Below, piece by piece: positions 1 through 9,127 of a DNA stretch of 64,000 bases (its first letter is position 1; each line of letters starts with the position of its first letter). The notes beneath the pieces were generated by a model. It did not search any database, was not told the origin of the DNA, and was given only the letters and a program-made list of their open reading frames with translations. Source of the DNA: JAPWJZ01 sp966211335 (GTDB lineage: Bacteria > Pseudomonadota > Alphaproteobacteria > Micavibrionales > UBA2020); NCBI GenBank assembly GCA_966211335.1, contig CBIHNF010000001.1:744001-808000 (forward strand). The letters run 5' to 3'. The position numbers were made by a program, and so were the translations under genes.

Positions 1-652
1 GGGTCGCCTCCACCATGGCGGCGGGGCCAGCCATGTAGATATTGAACCCAGTCAGGTCGGGCATATCCGCCGTGACTGCCGCACCGATATACCCGCTGCG
101 CCGCCCGGCGGCTTCGCCATGGGCGATCACGGGAATATAACGGAAGGCGGGCTTGCCAGCGGCAAGGTCATTGAAGAAAGCATCAAGGTAGAGATGCGCC
201 TCATCGCGCACGCCCCAGTAAAGCGTGACACGCACATCGCCGGTTTTATGCGCCAGCTGCGCCTCGATCACGGCTTTCAGCGGCGCAATGCCGACGCCGC
301 CGGCCAGCGCCAGCAGCGGACGTGTGGACGGACGCCAGTAATGGTCGCCAAAAGGCGCTTCAAGCGTGACAGCATCGCCTTTTTTCAAGCTGGTAAAGAC
401 GGCATTGGAAAAACCGCGGTGGCTGTTCTTGATGTGGAATTCCAAAACGGGCTGGTGCGGCGCGGAAGCGATAGAAAACGCGCGCGGCTCCAGACCCTCA
501 AGGCTCAAGTGTGCATATTGCCCGGCCAGAAAATCGAGCGCCGCGCCGCCCGGCAGCGCAAGCCGCAGGATGCGCGTATCGGCGGCGATATCCTCGATCG
601 ATGCGACGTGGGCGATATGCGTTGAGGCGGCGGGCAAGCGGGCATCCTGCAA
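1..652 (-). CDS. FNR-family flavin/NAD(P)H oxidoreductase, C-terminus beyond window
   Basis: The gene runs leftward off the edge of the window, so only about 217 residues are visible. They show the two lobes of a ferredoxin-NADP reductase fold: an FAD-binding barrel with the flavin motif RAFS (residues 57-60), then the NAD(P)-binding lobe opening with GGVGIAP (118-124). Such proteins move hydride or electrons between NAD(P)H, flavin and an iron-sulfur or flavin acceptor. No N-terminal 2Fe-2S domain precedes the barrel, so it is closer to stand-alone flavin reductases than to 2Fe-2S-containing CDP-glucoseen reductases. No in-frame ATG was found; the TTG at 652 puts about ten residues before the first strand, as is usual in the family. 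Substrate unknown. Confidence 0.8.
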   Translation of the reverse strand, partial: MQDARLPAASTHIAHVASIEDIAADTRILRLALPGGAALDFLAGQYAHLSLEGLEPRAFSIASAPHQPVLEFHIKNSHRGFSNAVFTSLKKGDAVTLEAPFGDHYWRPSTRPLLALAGGVGIAPLKAVIEAQLAHKTGDVRVTLYWGVRDEAHLYLDAFFNDLAAGKPAFRYIPVIAHGEAAGRRSGYIGAAVTADMPDLTGFNIYMAGPAAMVEAT

Positions 653-677
653 GGGTGAAAAAGGGGCTGAAAAATGC

Positions 678-716
678 TTCGGGCCTGTCTCCCTGAAATG
701 GGGGACGGGCCCGAAA
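678..716 (-). terminator. Rho-independent terminator after the LPD7-like gene
   Basis: A GC-rich inverted repeat (TCGGGCC arm at 679-685 against GGCCCGA at 708-714, extended inward with one or two mismatches) lies just past the stop of the gene ending at 737. It is followed on the minus strand by T-rich sequence. It separates that gene from the oxidoreductase. Confidence 0.7.
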
Positions 717-736
717 AAGTCAAGAATTAAAGAGAT

Positions 737-2176
737 TTAGGCCGGAGCTACCGCATTTTTGGCGGGTTTCGCTTCCTTCGGCACAATGGCGGCCGGCGTT
801 TCTTTCGCAGCAGCGATTGTCACCGCTGGCAGCTTCAAACCGTCATTCGCCTTGTCGGCGGTGCGCAGGAAGCCTTCGATCTCGGCGTATTTTTTCGGCT
901 CTGACGGGGTTGTGTCGTCTTTGCCAAGGGAGGAGCGGATCATGCCGGCCGAGGTTTCATCGACGGCAATCGCGCCGCTCTTGATACCATCACGCAGGGC
1001 GGTGATGCCTTTTTGCAGTTCGGGGTCGCCTTTGGCAGCCTCGATCTTCTTGTCGAGGAAGCCTTCGAGACCTTCAAGCGCTTTCGGCGCTTCGGTCTTG
1101 GCGGTTTCAGCAGGCGGCGCGTCGGCAGTGGTTTCCTGCTTTGGCGCGTCCTGTTTCGGCGCTTCCGTCTCGGGTTTCTTGTCGGTCGCGGCGAATTTGC
1201 TGTTCGACAGGTCAATCGGGCCCTGCTCGGCGGCAGAGGCGCCAACGACCAGCTGGTCAGCGGTCGCCGAACTCTTCTGCGCTTCAAACTGGGCGAGTTT
1301 TTCGTAAACGGCGCTACCTTCGGGCGGCGCAAAGTTTGCAACGCCAAGGCCCTGCTTTTTCGCTTCCAGCCACATCATTTCTTTTTGCGCATCGTTACCG
1401 TAGACGTTGACCGCTTTCCAGCCGCGCTGGCGGGCTGCCGCCATGACGCCATGGGCGTCGACTTCGTCAAAATTCTTGGAGCGGTTCGGCATGCCGATGA
1501 ATTCAGCGCCGCCGAGGTTGGCGTGCCATTCAATCGCGTGGTTGTTCTGCAGTTCGAAAACGAGGCCGCCTTTGTGCGGATAAACCTTGCCTTCCGGCCC
1601 CAGCGCACGCGCCAGTTCCGCGTCCAGCTGGAAGTCGGGATCCGGCCAGACTTCACGCATTTTTGCGAGGGAGTCGGGGTGCACAGCGAGGTTGGTCGCA
1701 AAGCGCGACTGCTGCAGCTGCTCGTTGTCGATCGGCGTATCGGCGGTCGGCGCGGTTTGCTGTTGCGGCTGCGCAGGCTTGTTTGCATTCGCTTCCGCTT
1801 CTTTTTTCTTGCGGATTTCCTCTTCCGTTTCGGCAACGGGGGCGGCGGGCGCATCGCCGTCTTTCTTTTCTGCTTTTTCTTCAGCCGGCGGCGCGGTGTT
1901 CAGCGGCGCATCGGCCTTTTTCTCTTCCACCGGCGCCGTCGCATTCGCGGCGGGCGGCGTCACGGGGTCGGCTTTCTTTTCTTCCGCGGTCGCGGTGGCG
2001 GTCGAGCCTTCGGCCGAGGGTGCGGTCGCCTTCAGGTCGACCGCAGGGGTGACTTCGTCGGCATTGCGGACGCCCTGAACCGGGTCTTCCTTCGCTGAGG
2101 TGAATTTCGTGTCGGGAGGGGTCACCGGTGCGTCATTTTTGGCGGTGTCGGCGGGTTGCTTCACATCATCAGCCAT
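737..2176 (-). CDS. Low-complexity protein with LPD7-like core
   Basis: 479 residues. About 1-155 are an Ala/Pro/Glu/Lys-rich, probably disordered segment; the last 180 are similarly biased with short helical stretches. Between them, about 160-295, lies a compact region with the pattern ARQRGWKAVNVYG, then a MMWLEAKKQG helix and GVANF. This resembles the LPD7 domain of polyvalent proteins from conjugative elements and phages, where the pattern is 'RGW-x-I-x-V-x-G...W-x-EA...G-x-V'. There is no signal peptide or membrane segment. No mobilisation genes surround it, so it is not obviously part of an integrated element. It could be a DNA-transfer relic or a substrate of the type IV system encoded elsewhere in this window; both are inference. 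Confidence 0.65.
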   Translation of the reverse strand: MADDVKQPADTAKNDAPVTPPDTKFTSAKEDPVQGVRNADEVTPAVDLKATAPSAEGSTATATAEEKKADPVTPPAANATAPVEEKKADAPLNTAPPAEEKAEKKDGDAPAAPVAETEEEIRKKKEAEANANKPAQPQQQTAPTADTPIDNEQLQQSRFATNLAVHPDSLAKMREVWPDPDFQLDAELARALGPEGKVYPHKGGLVFELQNNHAIEWHANLGGAEFIGMPNRSKNFDEVDAHGVMAAARQRGWKAVNVYGNDAQKEMMWLEAKKQGLGVANFAPPEGSAVYEKLAQFEAQKSSATADQLVVGASAAEQGPIDLSNSKFAATDKKPETEAPKQDAPKQETTADAPPAETAKTEAPKALEGLEGFLDKKIEAAKGDPELQKGITALRDGIKSGAIAVDETSAGMIRSSLGKDDTTPSEPKKYAEIEGFLRTADKANDGLKLPAVTIAAAKETPAAIVPKEAKPAKNAVAPA

Positions 2177-2299
2177 TAAAAAACCTCATCCCTTGAACAA
2201 AGAGTTAACGTGTTCTTAATCTTTAGTGTTCTTATAAGTATATCCAAGTTTTCGTAATTAGGCAAGAAAACGCGGATTACCCTTTATCTTCAAACACTT

Positions 2300-3007
2300 C
2301 TAGCGATTGTACCGCGGATTTTTTGCTTCCGGATCGTAGTAATGGAAGAGTTCGCTGTCGATATCGATTCCCGTTTGCGCTTCCAGCAGCTCGACTTCCG
2401 TCACCTGACCCTGGCCGTCAACGACGCGCCATTTTTTCAGCTGCATCGGCTTCTCGGAAAACCCAAGCGTCAGGGAACCGGCAAGGCCGTCTTTCGCCTC
2501 CACGACGGTGAGATACAGCATGCCGTTGTCGCGGCGGAGATCCGAGACGCGCACATCGCCGGACAATTTCAGGTTTTTGCGCAGGAAGAAATCGGCAAGT
2601 GATTTGCTGATGGGGGCGGAGGACGCCTGTTTCATCTGGCCGTCGTAATAGTGAATCTGCAGCCCATCGGCCACAATCAGGTCTGTCACCGGCTTGTCGT
2701 ACTCGAAACGCAACCGGCCGGGGCGCTTCATATAGAAGTCGCCGGTGGTCGATTTGCCGTCATTCGCCGTCTGCAGGAAGCGCGCCTTCATGGTGTGGAT
2801 GCTGTTCAGGTACTGCTCGACAGCCGCAATCTCCGCTTCACCGGGCTGCGGCGCATCGGGGTTCCCCACATCGGGCGCACTGCGCACGGCTGGTTTTTCT
2901 TCCTGCTGCTGTTGCTGGCCCATGATGCTGCCGACCTGCGCGGAAGCAGGCGTTGCGGCGATGGCGGCCAGAAGGGCGGCGAGGGAAAGGAAGGGGCGAA
3001 GGCGCAT
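2300..3007 (-). CDS. lolA: Outer-membrane lipoprotein carrier protein LolA
   Basis: 235 residues with a cleavable signal peptide (about 1-23, ending ASAQ). The periplasmic carrier LolA takes lipoproteins released by the inner-membrane LolCDE transporter to the outer membrane. The LolA barrel pattern is clear: an EQYLNSIHTMKARFLQT helix, GDFYMKRPGRLRFEYDKP, VADGLQIHYYD, and a C-terminal GQVTEVEL strand. A Gln/Glu-rich linker (about 24-55) between signal and barrel is longer than in enterobacterial LolA. In many alphaproteobacteria lolA lies next to ftsK; here one secreted-protein gene separates them. Confidence 0.92.
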   Translation of the reverse strand: MRLRPFLSLAALLAAIAATPASAQVGSIMGQQQQQEEKPAVRSAPDVGNPDAPQPGEAEIAAVEQYLNSIHTMKARFLQTANDGKSTTGDFYMKRPGRLRFEYDKPVTDLIVADGLQIHYYDGQMKQASSAPISKSLADFFLRKNLKLSGDVRVSDLRRDNGMLYLTVVEAKDGLAGSLTLGFSEKPMQLKKWRVVDGQGQVTEVELLEAQTGIDIDSELFHYYDPEAKNPRYNR

Positions 3008-3157
3008 GGTGTTAATATCCTGTCGTTTTAAAAACTAACCTCAACATAGGCTGATCGCGCGAAAAGCCCAGTGAATTTATAGCAATGCGGCAGCAAGGCT
3101 CTCTATAGCCTTGCACGTTATATATAGCCAAACCCTGCCGGTTAAATTTTTACAGCG

Positions 3158-3988
3158 TTAATGGACGTCGTTCAGGGCGACGTTCTGCGCGGCGAATTTG
3201 TCGAGCAGGTCGGTCATCTGGCCCACCGAGCGGTCCGCCTTGTCTTTCGCGGTCGAAGCGATGGACACCTGAATCGGGAACTGGCGGATGAGCGTGGTGC
3301 CGACGACGCCGACGGTCGCGTATTTGGTGTATTCCATTTCGACGTTGGTGGAATAGCCGACCGAGACCAGCGAATCCGTGCGGTGCGCGCGCTCGTCAAA
3401 GTGATAGGCGCTGGGGTCCGCCTGCAGCGAGCGGGCGGTGATTTTATCGTCCAGCTTCACATCGGCCTTCTTGCCGAACAGTTTGTACGACTTGACCATG
3501 TTGTCGTGGATGCTGTCGCGGTAGGCCGGCTGCTGCTTGTCGAGGTATTCGGCGAGGGTCGCCTTGGTCCGCGGCTCCTTCGGGGTCAGCCAGCTGATGG
3601 TGCCCTGATGCATCAGCATCGCGGAGTTGGGGTCCTCACCGTTGTAGGACGGGCCCTGGTCTTCGCTCGAGGCCAGCTTCTGCAGCTTGCCGACTTCAAG
3701 GCAGTCCGCGAAGACGGCGAGCAGGATGCCGCCGCCGGAGGATTTGTTCTGCGCGCGCAGCTGCTTGATAAGCTGGCCTTCCAAGTATTGCGATTCATCG
3801 AGGAAGCACATGCCAAGCGGCGCTTCCAGCACGGTCATGCTCTGGCCGAAGGGGATGAACAGGGTGCGGCGCATCTCGTAGATGGGGTCTTGGTATTTCG
3901 CTTGCGCCGGCGCGGCGCTCAAAGCGGCCGCAAGGCAGGCGCCGAGGAGGATTTTTTTAAGACCGGAGACGTGCTTGGAATTTTTCAT
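3158..3988 (-). CDS. Secreted protein of unknown function
   Basis: 276 residues from the ATG at 3988, chosen because GAAGAAAG lies about 8 bases upstream and the protein then begins with a classic signal peptide (MKNSKHVSGLKKILLGACLA, cleavage near AQA). A TTG 30 bases further upstream is open but would overlap the ftsK stop and bury the signal. The mature protein has two cysteines (MCFLD and ADCLE) that could form a disulfide. No family recognised. It follows ftsK closely on the same strand and may be cotranscribed with it. Confidence 0.75.
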   Translation of the reverse strand: MKNSKHVSGLKKILLGACLAAALSAAPAQAKYQDPIYEMRRTLFIPFGQSMTVLEAPLGMCFLDESQYLEGQLIKQLRAQNKSSGGGILLAVFADCLEVGKLQKLASSEDQGPSYNGEDPNSAMLMHQGTISWLTPKEPRTKATLAEYLDKQQPAYRDSIHDNMVKSYKLFGKKADVKLDDKITARSLQADPSAYHFDERAHRTDSLVSVGYSTNVEMEYTKYATVGVVGTTLIRQFPIQVSIASTAKDKADRSVGQMTDLLDKFAAQNVALNDVH

Positions 3989-4014
3989 CGATGTACTTTC
4001 TTCGAGGTGCCGTT

Positions 4015-6456
4015 TCAAGTGCCGTAATTATCCACCAGAATTTCGCGCTTGCCCACATGGTTAGCGGTGCTGACGAGGCCTTCCTTCTCCATCCGCTCCA
4101 CGATACGCGCGGCGCGGTTGTAGCCGATCTGCAGGTGGCGCTGGATGAAGGAGGTGGAAATCTTCCGCTCCCTCAAGACAACCGCGACCGCCTGATCGTA
4201 AAGGTCGTCGCCGCTGCCTTCGCCGTCACCGCTGCCGCCGGGAAGGCCGAATCCGCCTTCTTCTTCGTCGCCTTCGGTGACCCCATCAATGTAATTCGGA
4301 ACGCCCTGACCGCGCAAGAAGCTGACGATCTTCTGCACCTCATCGTCGCCGACAAAGGGCCCATGGACTCTGGTAATACGCCCGCCGGAGGCCATATACA
4401 GCATATCACCCTGTCCCAGCAGCTGTTCGGCACCGCCTTCCCCTAATATGGTGCGGCTGTCGATCTTGGAGGTGACCTGGAAGGAGATGCGGGTCGGGAA
4501 GTTTGCCTTAATCACGCCCGTGATGACGTCAACGGACGGCCGCTGCGTCGCCATGATGAGGTGAATGCCGGCCGCCCGCGCCATCTGCGCCAGACGCTGG
4601 ATCGCGTTTTCGACTTCCTTGCCGGCGACCAGCATGAGGTCAGCGAATTCATCGACGACGATGACGATATAGGGCAGGTCGGTCAGCGGGATCGGCTGTT
4701 CTTCATACACGGGCTTGCCGGTGTCGGAATCAAAGCCGGTCTGGATCTTGTGCATCAGCACGTCGCCGTTGGCCTTCGCCGTGCGCACGCGCTCGTTAAA
4801 GCCGTCGATGTTGCGAACGCCGAGCTTCGACATCGCGCGGTAACGGTCTTCCATCTCCCGCACGGCCCATTTGAGGGCGGTGACAGCCTTATGCGCTTCC
4901 GTCACGACGGGGGTGAGCAGATGCGGAATATCATCATAGACCGAAAGCTCCAGCATCTTCGGGTCGATCATGATGAAGCGGCACTGCTCCGGCGACAGTT
5001 TGTAGAGCAGCGACAAAATCATCGTGTTCATAGCGACCGATTTGCCCGAGCCCGTGGTCCCCGCGACGAGCAGGTGGGGCATTTTGGCAAGGTCGGCAAT
5101 CACGGGCTCGCCTGCGATATTTTTGCCAAGCACCAGCGGCAGCTTCGGCGTCGCTTTCTCATAGTCGCGGGAGCCGAGGAGTTCTTTGAGGTAAATCGTC
5201 TCGCGCTTCGCGTTCGGCAGTTCAATGCCAATCGCGTTCTTGCCGGGGACGACGGCGATACGCGCCGAAATCGCTGACATCGAGCGGGCGATATCGTCTG
5301 ACAGCCCGATGACGCGGGAGGTCTTGGTGCCGGGCGCGGGCTCCATTTCATACAGCGTGACGATGGGGCCGGGGCTGACTTTGAGAATGTCACCCTGCAC
5401 GCCGAAATCGCCCAAGGTGGTCTGCAGCATTTCGGCGTTCTTTTGCAGCGCCGATTCATCAAGGCGCACCAATTGCGCATGCGGGCGGTCCAGCAGCAGG
5501 TCGACATGCGGGAACTGCCATTCTTCATCGGCGGCGCGCAAATTCAGCTTTTTCTGCTTGTCTTCCTTTTTGGGCTCGGGCTTGGATTTTTCAAGGCGCG
5601 GCGTCACCACGGGCTTGCGGCGCGGCGCGGCGAGGGTTTCATCACCGGCGCTATCATTTACTTCTTCCGGTGCGGTGTCTTCATTCACGCTGAGGCGGAT
5701 GCGGCGGGGGCGCGGTGCCGCCGCCTCTTCCTCCACCGGCTGACCGGTGTATTTCGCGTGCCAGGCGCGGAAGGTGGAAATGAAGAAGCCGGTTTTTTCC
5801 GCCGCGACGCGCGAGACGGCATGCGTCGTGCGAATGCCGGTGCCCCATTCCGCAAGGCTGATGCCCAGCGACATGAGGTAGGAGATAGAGAACATCACCG
5901 CCGCCGAAATCGCAACGAACAGGAAAGCCATGGTGCCGAGCCAGCCCTGCAGATGGTTGCCGATGCCGGCGAAAATCAGCGCACCCGCGCTGCCGCCCAT
6001 GTAGGAACCGATGCCGAGCGAATGCGGGGAAGGGATGCGCGCCAGGGCAATCGCGCCGAACAGCACCGCGAAAATCAGCGCCGGCAGGCGGAAGCCGAAG
6101 GAGGGCACGGGTTTGCGCTTAATAATGCGCCAGCCCCAGACGATGAAAGCCGTCGCCAGCAGGTAGGACGCAAAGCCGAGCGTCTGCAGCAGAATATCGG
6201 CGCTGTAAGCGCCCGTGCGGCCGAAAATATTATGCACGGTGTCGGAGGAGCCGGCCGTGTTGAAGGACGGGTCTTGCGCATTGTAAGTCGCAAGCGAGAG
6301 GAACAGCGCTGCGCCGAAAGCGGCAAAACCGGCGCCGCCCAAGTCTGTCAGGCGGTGGGCGATAAAGCTTTGCATGTAGGCGGGCAGCAATGGCTGCTTG
6401 GCGTGACGCGAACGCGAGTTCATTTTGCGCGTGCCGGCGCGTGACAGAATACCCAT
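4015..6456 (-). CDS. ftsK: DNA translocase FtsK
   Basis: 813 residues. FtsK sits at the division septum and pumps chromosomal DNA so that dimers are resolved and termini segregated. The N-terminus (about 25-200) carries four hydrophobic segments. A Lys/Glu/Pro-rich linker (about 225-300) follows, then the RecA-like motor with Walker A GTTGSGKS (466-473), Walker B VVDEFADLM, and the ATQRPSVDVITG signature. The end is a gamma winged-helix domain (RKISTSFIQRHLQIGYNRAA) for polar-sequence recognition. Size is typical for alphaproteobacteria. The start at 6456 is supported by GGAGG about 6 bases upstream. Confidence 0.97.
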   Translation of the reverse strand: MGILSRAGTRKMNSRSRHAKQPLLPAYMQSFIAHRLTDLGGAGFAAFGAALFLSLATYNAQDPSFNTAGSSDTVHNIFGRTGAYSADILLQTLGFASYLLATAFIVWGWRIIKRKPVPSFGFRLPALIFAVLFGAIALARIPSPHSLGIGSYMGGSAGALIFAGIGNHLQGWLGTMAFLFVAISAAVMFSISYLMSLGISLAEWGTGIRTTHAVSRVAAEKTGFFISTFRAWHAKYTGQPVEEEAAAPRPRRIRLSVNEDTAPEEVNDSAGDETLAAPRRKPVVTPRLEKSKPEPKKEDKQKKLNLRAADEEWQFPHVDLLLDRPHAQLVRLDESALQKNAEMLQTTLGDFGVQGDILKVSPGPIVTLYEMEPAPGTKTSRVIGLSDDIARSMSAISARIAVVPGKNAIGIELPNAKRETIYLKELLGSRDYEKATPKLPLVLGKNIAGEPVIADLAKMPHLLVAGTTGSGKSVAMNTMILSLLYKLSPEQCRFIMIDPKMLELSVYDDIPHLLTPVVTEAHKAVTALKWAVREMEDRYRAMSKLGVRNIDGFNERVRTAKANGDVLMHKIQTGFDSDTGKPVYEEQPIPLTDLPYIVIVVDEFADLMLVAGKEVENAIQRLAQMARAAGIHLIMATQRPSVDVITGVIKANFPTRISFQVTSKIDSRTILGEGGAEQLLGQGDMLYMASGGRITRVHGPFVGDDEVQKIVSFLRGQGVPNYIDGVTEGDEEEGGFGLPGGSGDGEGSGDDLYDQAVAVVLRERKISTSFIQRHLQIGYNRAARIVERMEKEGLVSTANHVGKREILVDNYGT

Positions 6457-6615
6457 GAAACCTCCGCCGGTTTAATGCAACCGGCATAACAGCTAAACCC
6501 TAGTAACCCAAAAACCAGTCTAGCAAACCGCGGCCCGATTTGGCCATACGAAAGCAGGGCGCGAAGGGGCTTCGCGCGCAGTTTGAATCAATATTTCAGG
6601 GTTTCGGGAAGAAGC

Positions 6616-6813
6616 TTACTTCTTCTTGTTCTCTTCGGCGCCGAGGTCGAGGATGCCGTTCGGGTCTTTCTCAACCAGATCAGCGACTTGATCATAGACC
6701 GAGGCGTTGTCGTTCATCTGCTCGCGCAGGGGCTCGTTCTGCGCGCCCACATTGCGGAAGAAGGTCGCGGCATCGCGGAGAAGCTTGGCGGCAAGGTGCG
6801 CGTAGGTGGCCAT
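6616..6813 (-). CDS. Small conserved helical protein
   Basis: 65 residues starting MATYAHLAAKLLRDAATFF. The frame is open 22 codons further upstream, but the ATG at 6813 gives a compact two- or three-helix protein ending in a charged ENKKK tail. No signal peptide or membrane segment. It recalls small uncharacterised alphaproteobacterial proteins with the same opening and a VYxQVADLVExDP stretch, as remembered rather than searched. Function unknown. It lies between pheA and ftsK on the same strand. Confidence 0.7.
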   Translation of the reverse strand: MATYAHLAAKLLRDAATFFRNVGAQNEPLREQMNDNASVYDQVADLVEKDPNGILDLGAEENKKK

Positions 6814-6907
6814 TTCGGTTGCCCTATCAATCGGTTGAGAACTGCATGGAAAAATAGCACGGCTTTTTGATCGCCGCATTGGTTAAATTTATTGCCATAA
6901 GTTGTGG

Positions 6908-7747
6908 TTATTTCCGGAATGCGTGGGAGGGGTAGGTGCCGAGCATGCGGATATCGGCCGCATAGAACTGCAGCTCGTCAATCGCGTGCTGGAAGCCGGT
7001 TTCATCGGGGTGGCTTTCAAATTCGCAGTAGAAGAGGGCGGACTGGAATTTATTCCCCTCAAGGTAGCTTTCAAGCTTCAGAATGTTGATGCCATTGGTG
7101 GCAAAGCCGCCGAGCGCCTTGTAGAGCGCGGCCGGAATGTTGCGCACCTTGAAGAGGAGGGAGGTGATATAAACCTCGTCCTTTTTCTTCGCCGGCGTCT
7201 TGGCGGTTTTAGCGAGCACGATAAAGCGCGTCGTATTGCCGGCTTCATCCTCGATATTTTTTTTGAGAATTTTCAGGCCGTAGAGTTCGGCCGACAGCTC
7301 CGATGCAATCGCCGCATGGGTGACGTCTTTTTCCTCGGCGACTTTCACGGCGGAACCTGCGGTATCTTCAAACACCACGGGTTTTAAACCCAGCTCGGCA
7401 ATAAGTTTCCGGCACTGCGGCAGCGCATGTACATGGCTGTAGACCGTTTTGATGTCGGAAATTTTGGAGCCTGGCACGCCGAGCAGGCAATGATGCACGG
7501 GAATAAAATGCTCGCCGACAATCGACAGTTTTGATCGCGGCAGCAGGTGGTGAATATCGGCGACGCGCCCCGCGATGGAGTTGTCGATGGGAATCATCGC
7601 GTAATCTGCCTTGCCGGTCTCGACTGCCTTGAACGCATCCGCAAAGGAAGGGCAGGGCAGTGGCTCCAGCTTCGGAAAGGCGGTCAAACACGCCATATGC
7701 GAATAAGCGCCGGGGCGGCCCTGAAAGGCGATTTTATCGGTCATCAT
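6908..7747 (-). CDS. pheA: Prephenate dehydratase
   Basis: 279 residues. The enzyme converts prephenate to phenylpyruvate, the committed step to phenylalanine. The catalytic lobes open with IAFQGRPGAYSH and contain the NTTRF motif (171-175), whose Thr-Arg-Phe is required for catalysis. A C-terminal ACT domain (about 195-275, with GINILKLESYL) matches the phenylalanine-sensing regulatory module, so feedback inhibition is expected. There is no chorismate mutase domain, so this is the monofunctional type common in alphaproteobacteria. Its ATG overlaps the kdsB stop by four bases (ATGA), implying translational coupling. Confidence 0.96.
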   Translation of the reverse strand: MMTDKIAFQGRPGAYSHMACLTAFPKLEPLPCPSFADAFKAVETGKADYAMIPIDNSIAGRVADIHHLLPRSKLSIVGEHFIPVHHCLLGVPGSKISDIKTVYSHVHALPQCRKLIAELGLKPVVFEDTAGSAVKVAEEKDVTHAAIASELSAELYGLKILKKNIEDEAGNTTRFIVLAKTAKTPAKKKDEVYITSLLFKVRNIPAALYKALGGFATNGINILKLESYLEGNKFQSALFYCEFESHPDETGFQHAIDELQFYAADIRMLGTYPSHAFRK

Positions 7748-8496
7748 TTTTGTCCTAGGGTATGGCGCGCGGCTTCAAGGTCTTCCGGTGTGTCGACGCC
7801 GAGCGGGACGGTATCGACGACGGCGATATCGATGCGCATGCCGAGTGCCAAAGCGCGTAGCTGCTCCAGCTTTTCGCGTTTTTCGAGGGCGGAAGGCGGT
7901 GACGCAACAAATTTTTCCAAGGCTGCGCGTTTATAGGTGTACAGGCCGATGTGGTGCAGCAAAGGTCCGTCGCCCGATGGCGCGGTGGTGCGCGAGAAAT
8001 ACAGCGCGCGGCCTTGCCGTTCATTTTTAGCAAAATCAATTTCGGCAATCGCCTTCACGACGTTGGGGTTGGTTTTTTCCGCGTCCTTCGTGATGATGCA
8101 GCCGAGCGTGCCGATATCCGTTGCGGGGTTATCCAGCAGCGCGAAAGCCGTTTTGATCAGCTTCGGATCCAGCGTCGGCAAATCGCCCTGTACGTTGATG
8201 ACGGCGTCATGTTCGCCTTTCGCATCCAGGGTTTTCAGCGCTGCGAGAATGCGGTCGGAGCCCGAGGGCAAATTCGGGTCCGTCAGCACCGCTTCGCCGC
8301 CCGCTTTTTCGACCGCGGCTTTAATTTCCGCTTCCGCGCAGGCAATCACGACGCGGCCGAGTTTGGCCTCTTCCGCGCGGCGCAGCACATGCACAATCAT
8401 CGGCAGGCCATGGATATCCGCCAGCGGCTTGTTCGGCAGCCGCGTCGACGCCATCCGCGCCGGAATCATGACGATGGGGTTTTTAGGGGACGACAT
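7744..8496 (-). CDS. kdsB: 3-deoxy-manno-octulosonate cytidylyltransferase
   Basis: 250 residues. KdsB activates Kdo with CTP to make CMP-Kdo for lipid A inner-core synthesis in the cytoplasm. The nucleotide-binding opening IPARMASTRLPNKPL (11-25) and the metal-site motif NVQGDLP are present; the Leu where enterobacteria have Glu is a conservative family variant. It follows ohr by two bases and overlaps pheA, giving an ohr-kdsB-pheA run. Finding kdsB shows the organism makes Kdo-containing lipopolysaccharide, in keeping with hldE further along. Confidence 0.95.
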   Translation of the reverse strand: MSSPKNPIVMIPARMASTRLPNKPLADIHGLPMIVHVLRRAEEAKLGRVVIACAEAEIKAAVEKAGGEAVLTDPNLPSGSDRILAALKTLDAKGEHDAVINVQGDLPTLDPKLIKTAFALLDNPATDIGTLGCIITKDAEKTNPNVVKAIAEIDFAKNERQGRALYFSRTTAPSGDGPLLHHIGLYTYKRAALEKFVASPPSALEKREKLEQLRALALGMRIDIAVVDTVPLGVDTPEDLEAARHTLGQK

Positions 8497-8498
8497 GC

Positions 8499-8903
8499 TT
8501 AAACAACCGTCAGCGTCACAGGCACGTTGTTGCGGGTGGCTTTGGAATAGGGGCAGATTTGATGCGCTTCCTCGACAAGGGCGGTGAGTTTATCTTTATC
8601 GGCGCCGGGCAGGCTGACTTTCAGCTCGGCCTTCAGCGCGAAGCTGGTTGCATCTTTATCGAGCGTGACGGCGCAGGTGACGCGCGCGGCCGAACCATCC
8701 AGCCCATGTTTTTTTGCCAGCAGCAAAATGGCCGAGCCGAAGCAGGACGACCAGCCGAGGGCGAAGAGCTGTTCAGGGTTATGCCCCTCGCCGGAGCCGC
8801 CGATATCCTTCGGCAGCGCCATGGCCAGCGCAAGGCCGCCGTTTTCAAGAACCGCGCGGCCATCGCGGCCGCCTTTGGTGGTTGCCTGGGTGGTGTAAGC
8901 CAT
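8499..8903 (-). CDS. ohr: Organic hydroperoxide resistance protein Ohr (OsmC family)
   Basis: 134 residues from the ATG at 8903, preceded by AAGGAG at 7 bases; the open frame continues 30 codons upstream but that part does not belong to the family. Ohr reduces organic hydroperoxides with two reactive cysteines, seen here as C54 (GWSSCFG) and C117 (HQICPYS), at the spacing usual for Ohr. Length is normal. It lies two bases before kdsB. No OhrR-type MarR regulator is next to it, so peroxide induction by a linked regulator is not supported here. Confidence 0.93.
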   Translation of the reverse strand: MAYTTQATTKGGRDGRAVLENGGLALAMALPKDIGGSGEGHNPEQLFALGWSSCFGSAILLLAKKHGLDGSAARVTCAVTLDKDATSFALKAELKVSLPGADKDKLTALVEEAHQICPYSKATRNNVPVTLTVV

Positions 8904-9127
8904 GATGGAGCTCCTTAAGATATGTTGAGAATGAATTTCAGCGTCATCATTGGGAAATTCGCCGTGCTTGGCAAGGAAAAGCCGCCCGCCCACAATGCGT
9001 GGCTCGCCTATCTTGAATTATGAAAACCTGTAAAAAGATTCCAGTTGGCCTCGCTGTTGCGCTGCCGTAAAACAAAGCTGTAAACAGCCGTTTACGTTTG
9101 GGTTGCCATAACAGCAAGAAAACAGCC

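Noticed and set aside
1013..2098. 361-residue plus-strand ORF, Arg/Phe/Gly-rich
   Set aside because: Antisense shadow of the low-complexity Ala/Pro/Glu gene; composition is what the reverse complement of such codons gives.
3092..3113. Inverted repeat GCAAGGCT/AGCCTTGC between lolA and the secreted-protein gene
   Set aside because: A stem is possible but no T-tract follows on either strand; terminator not supported.
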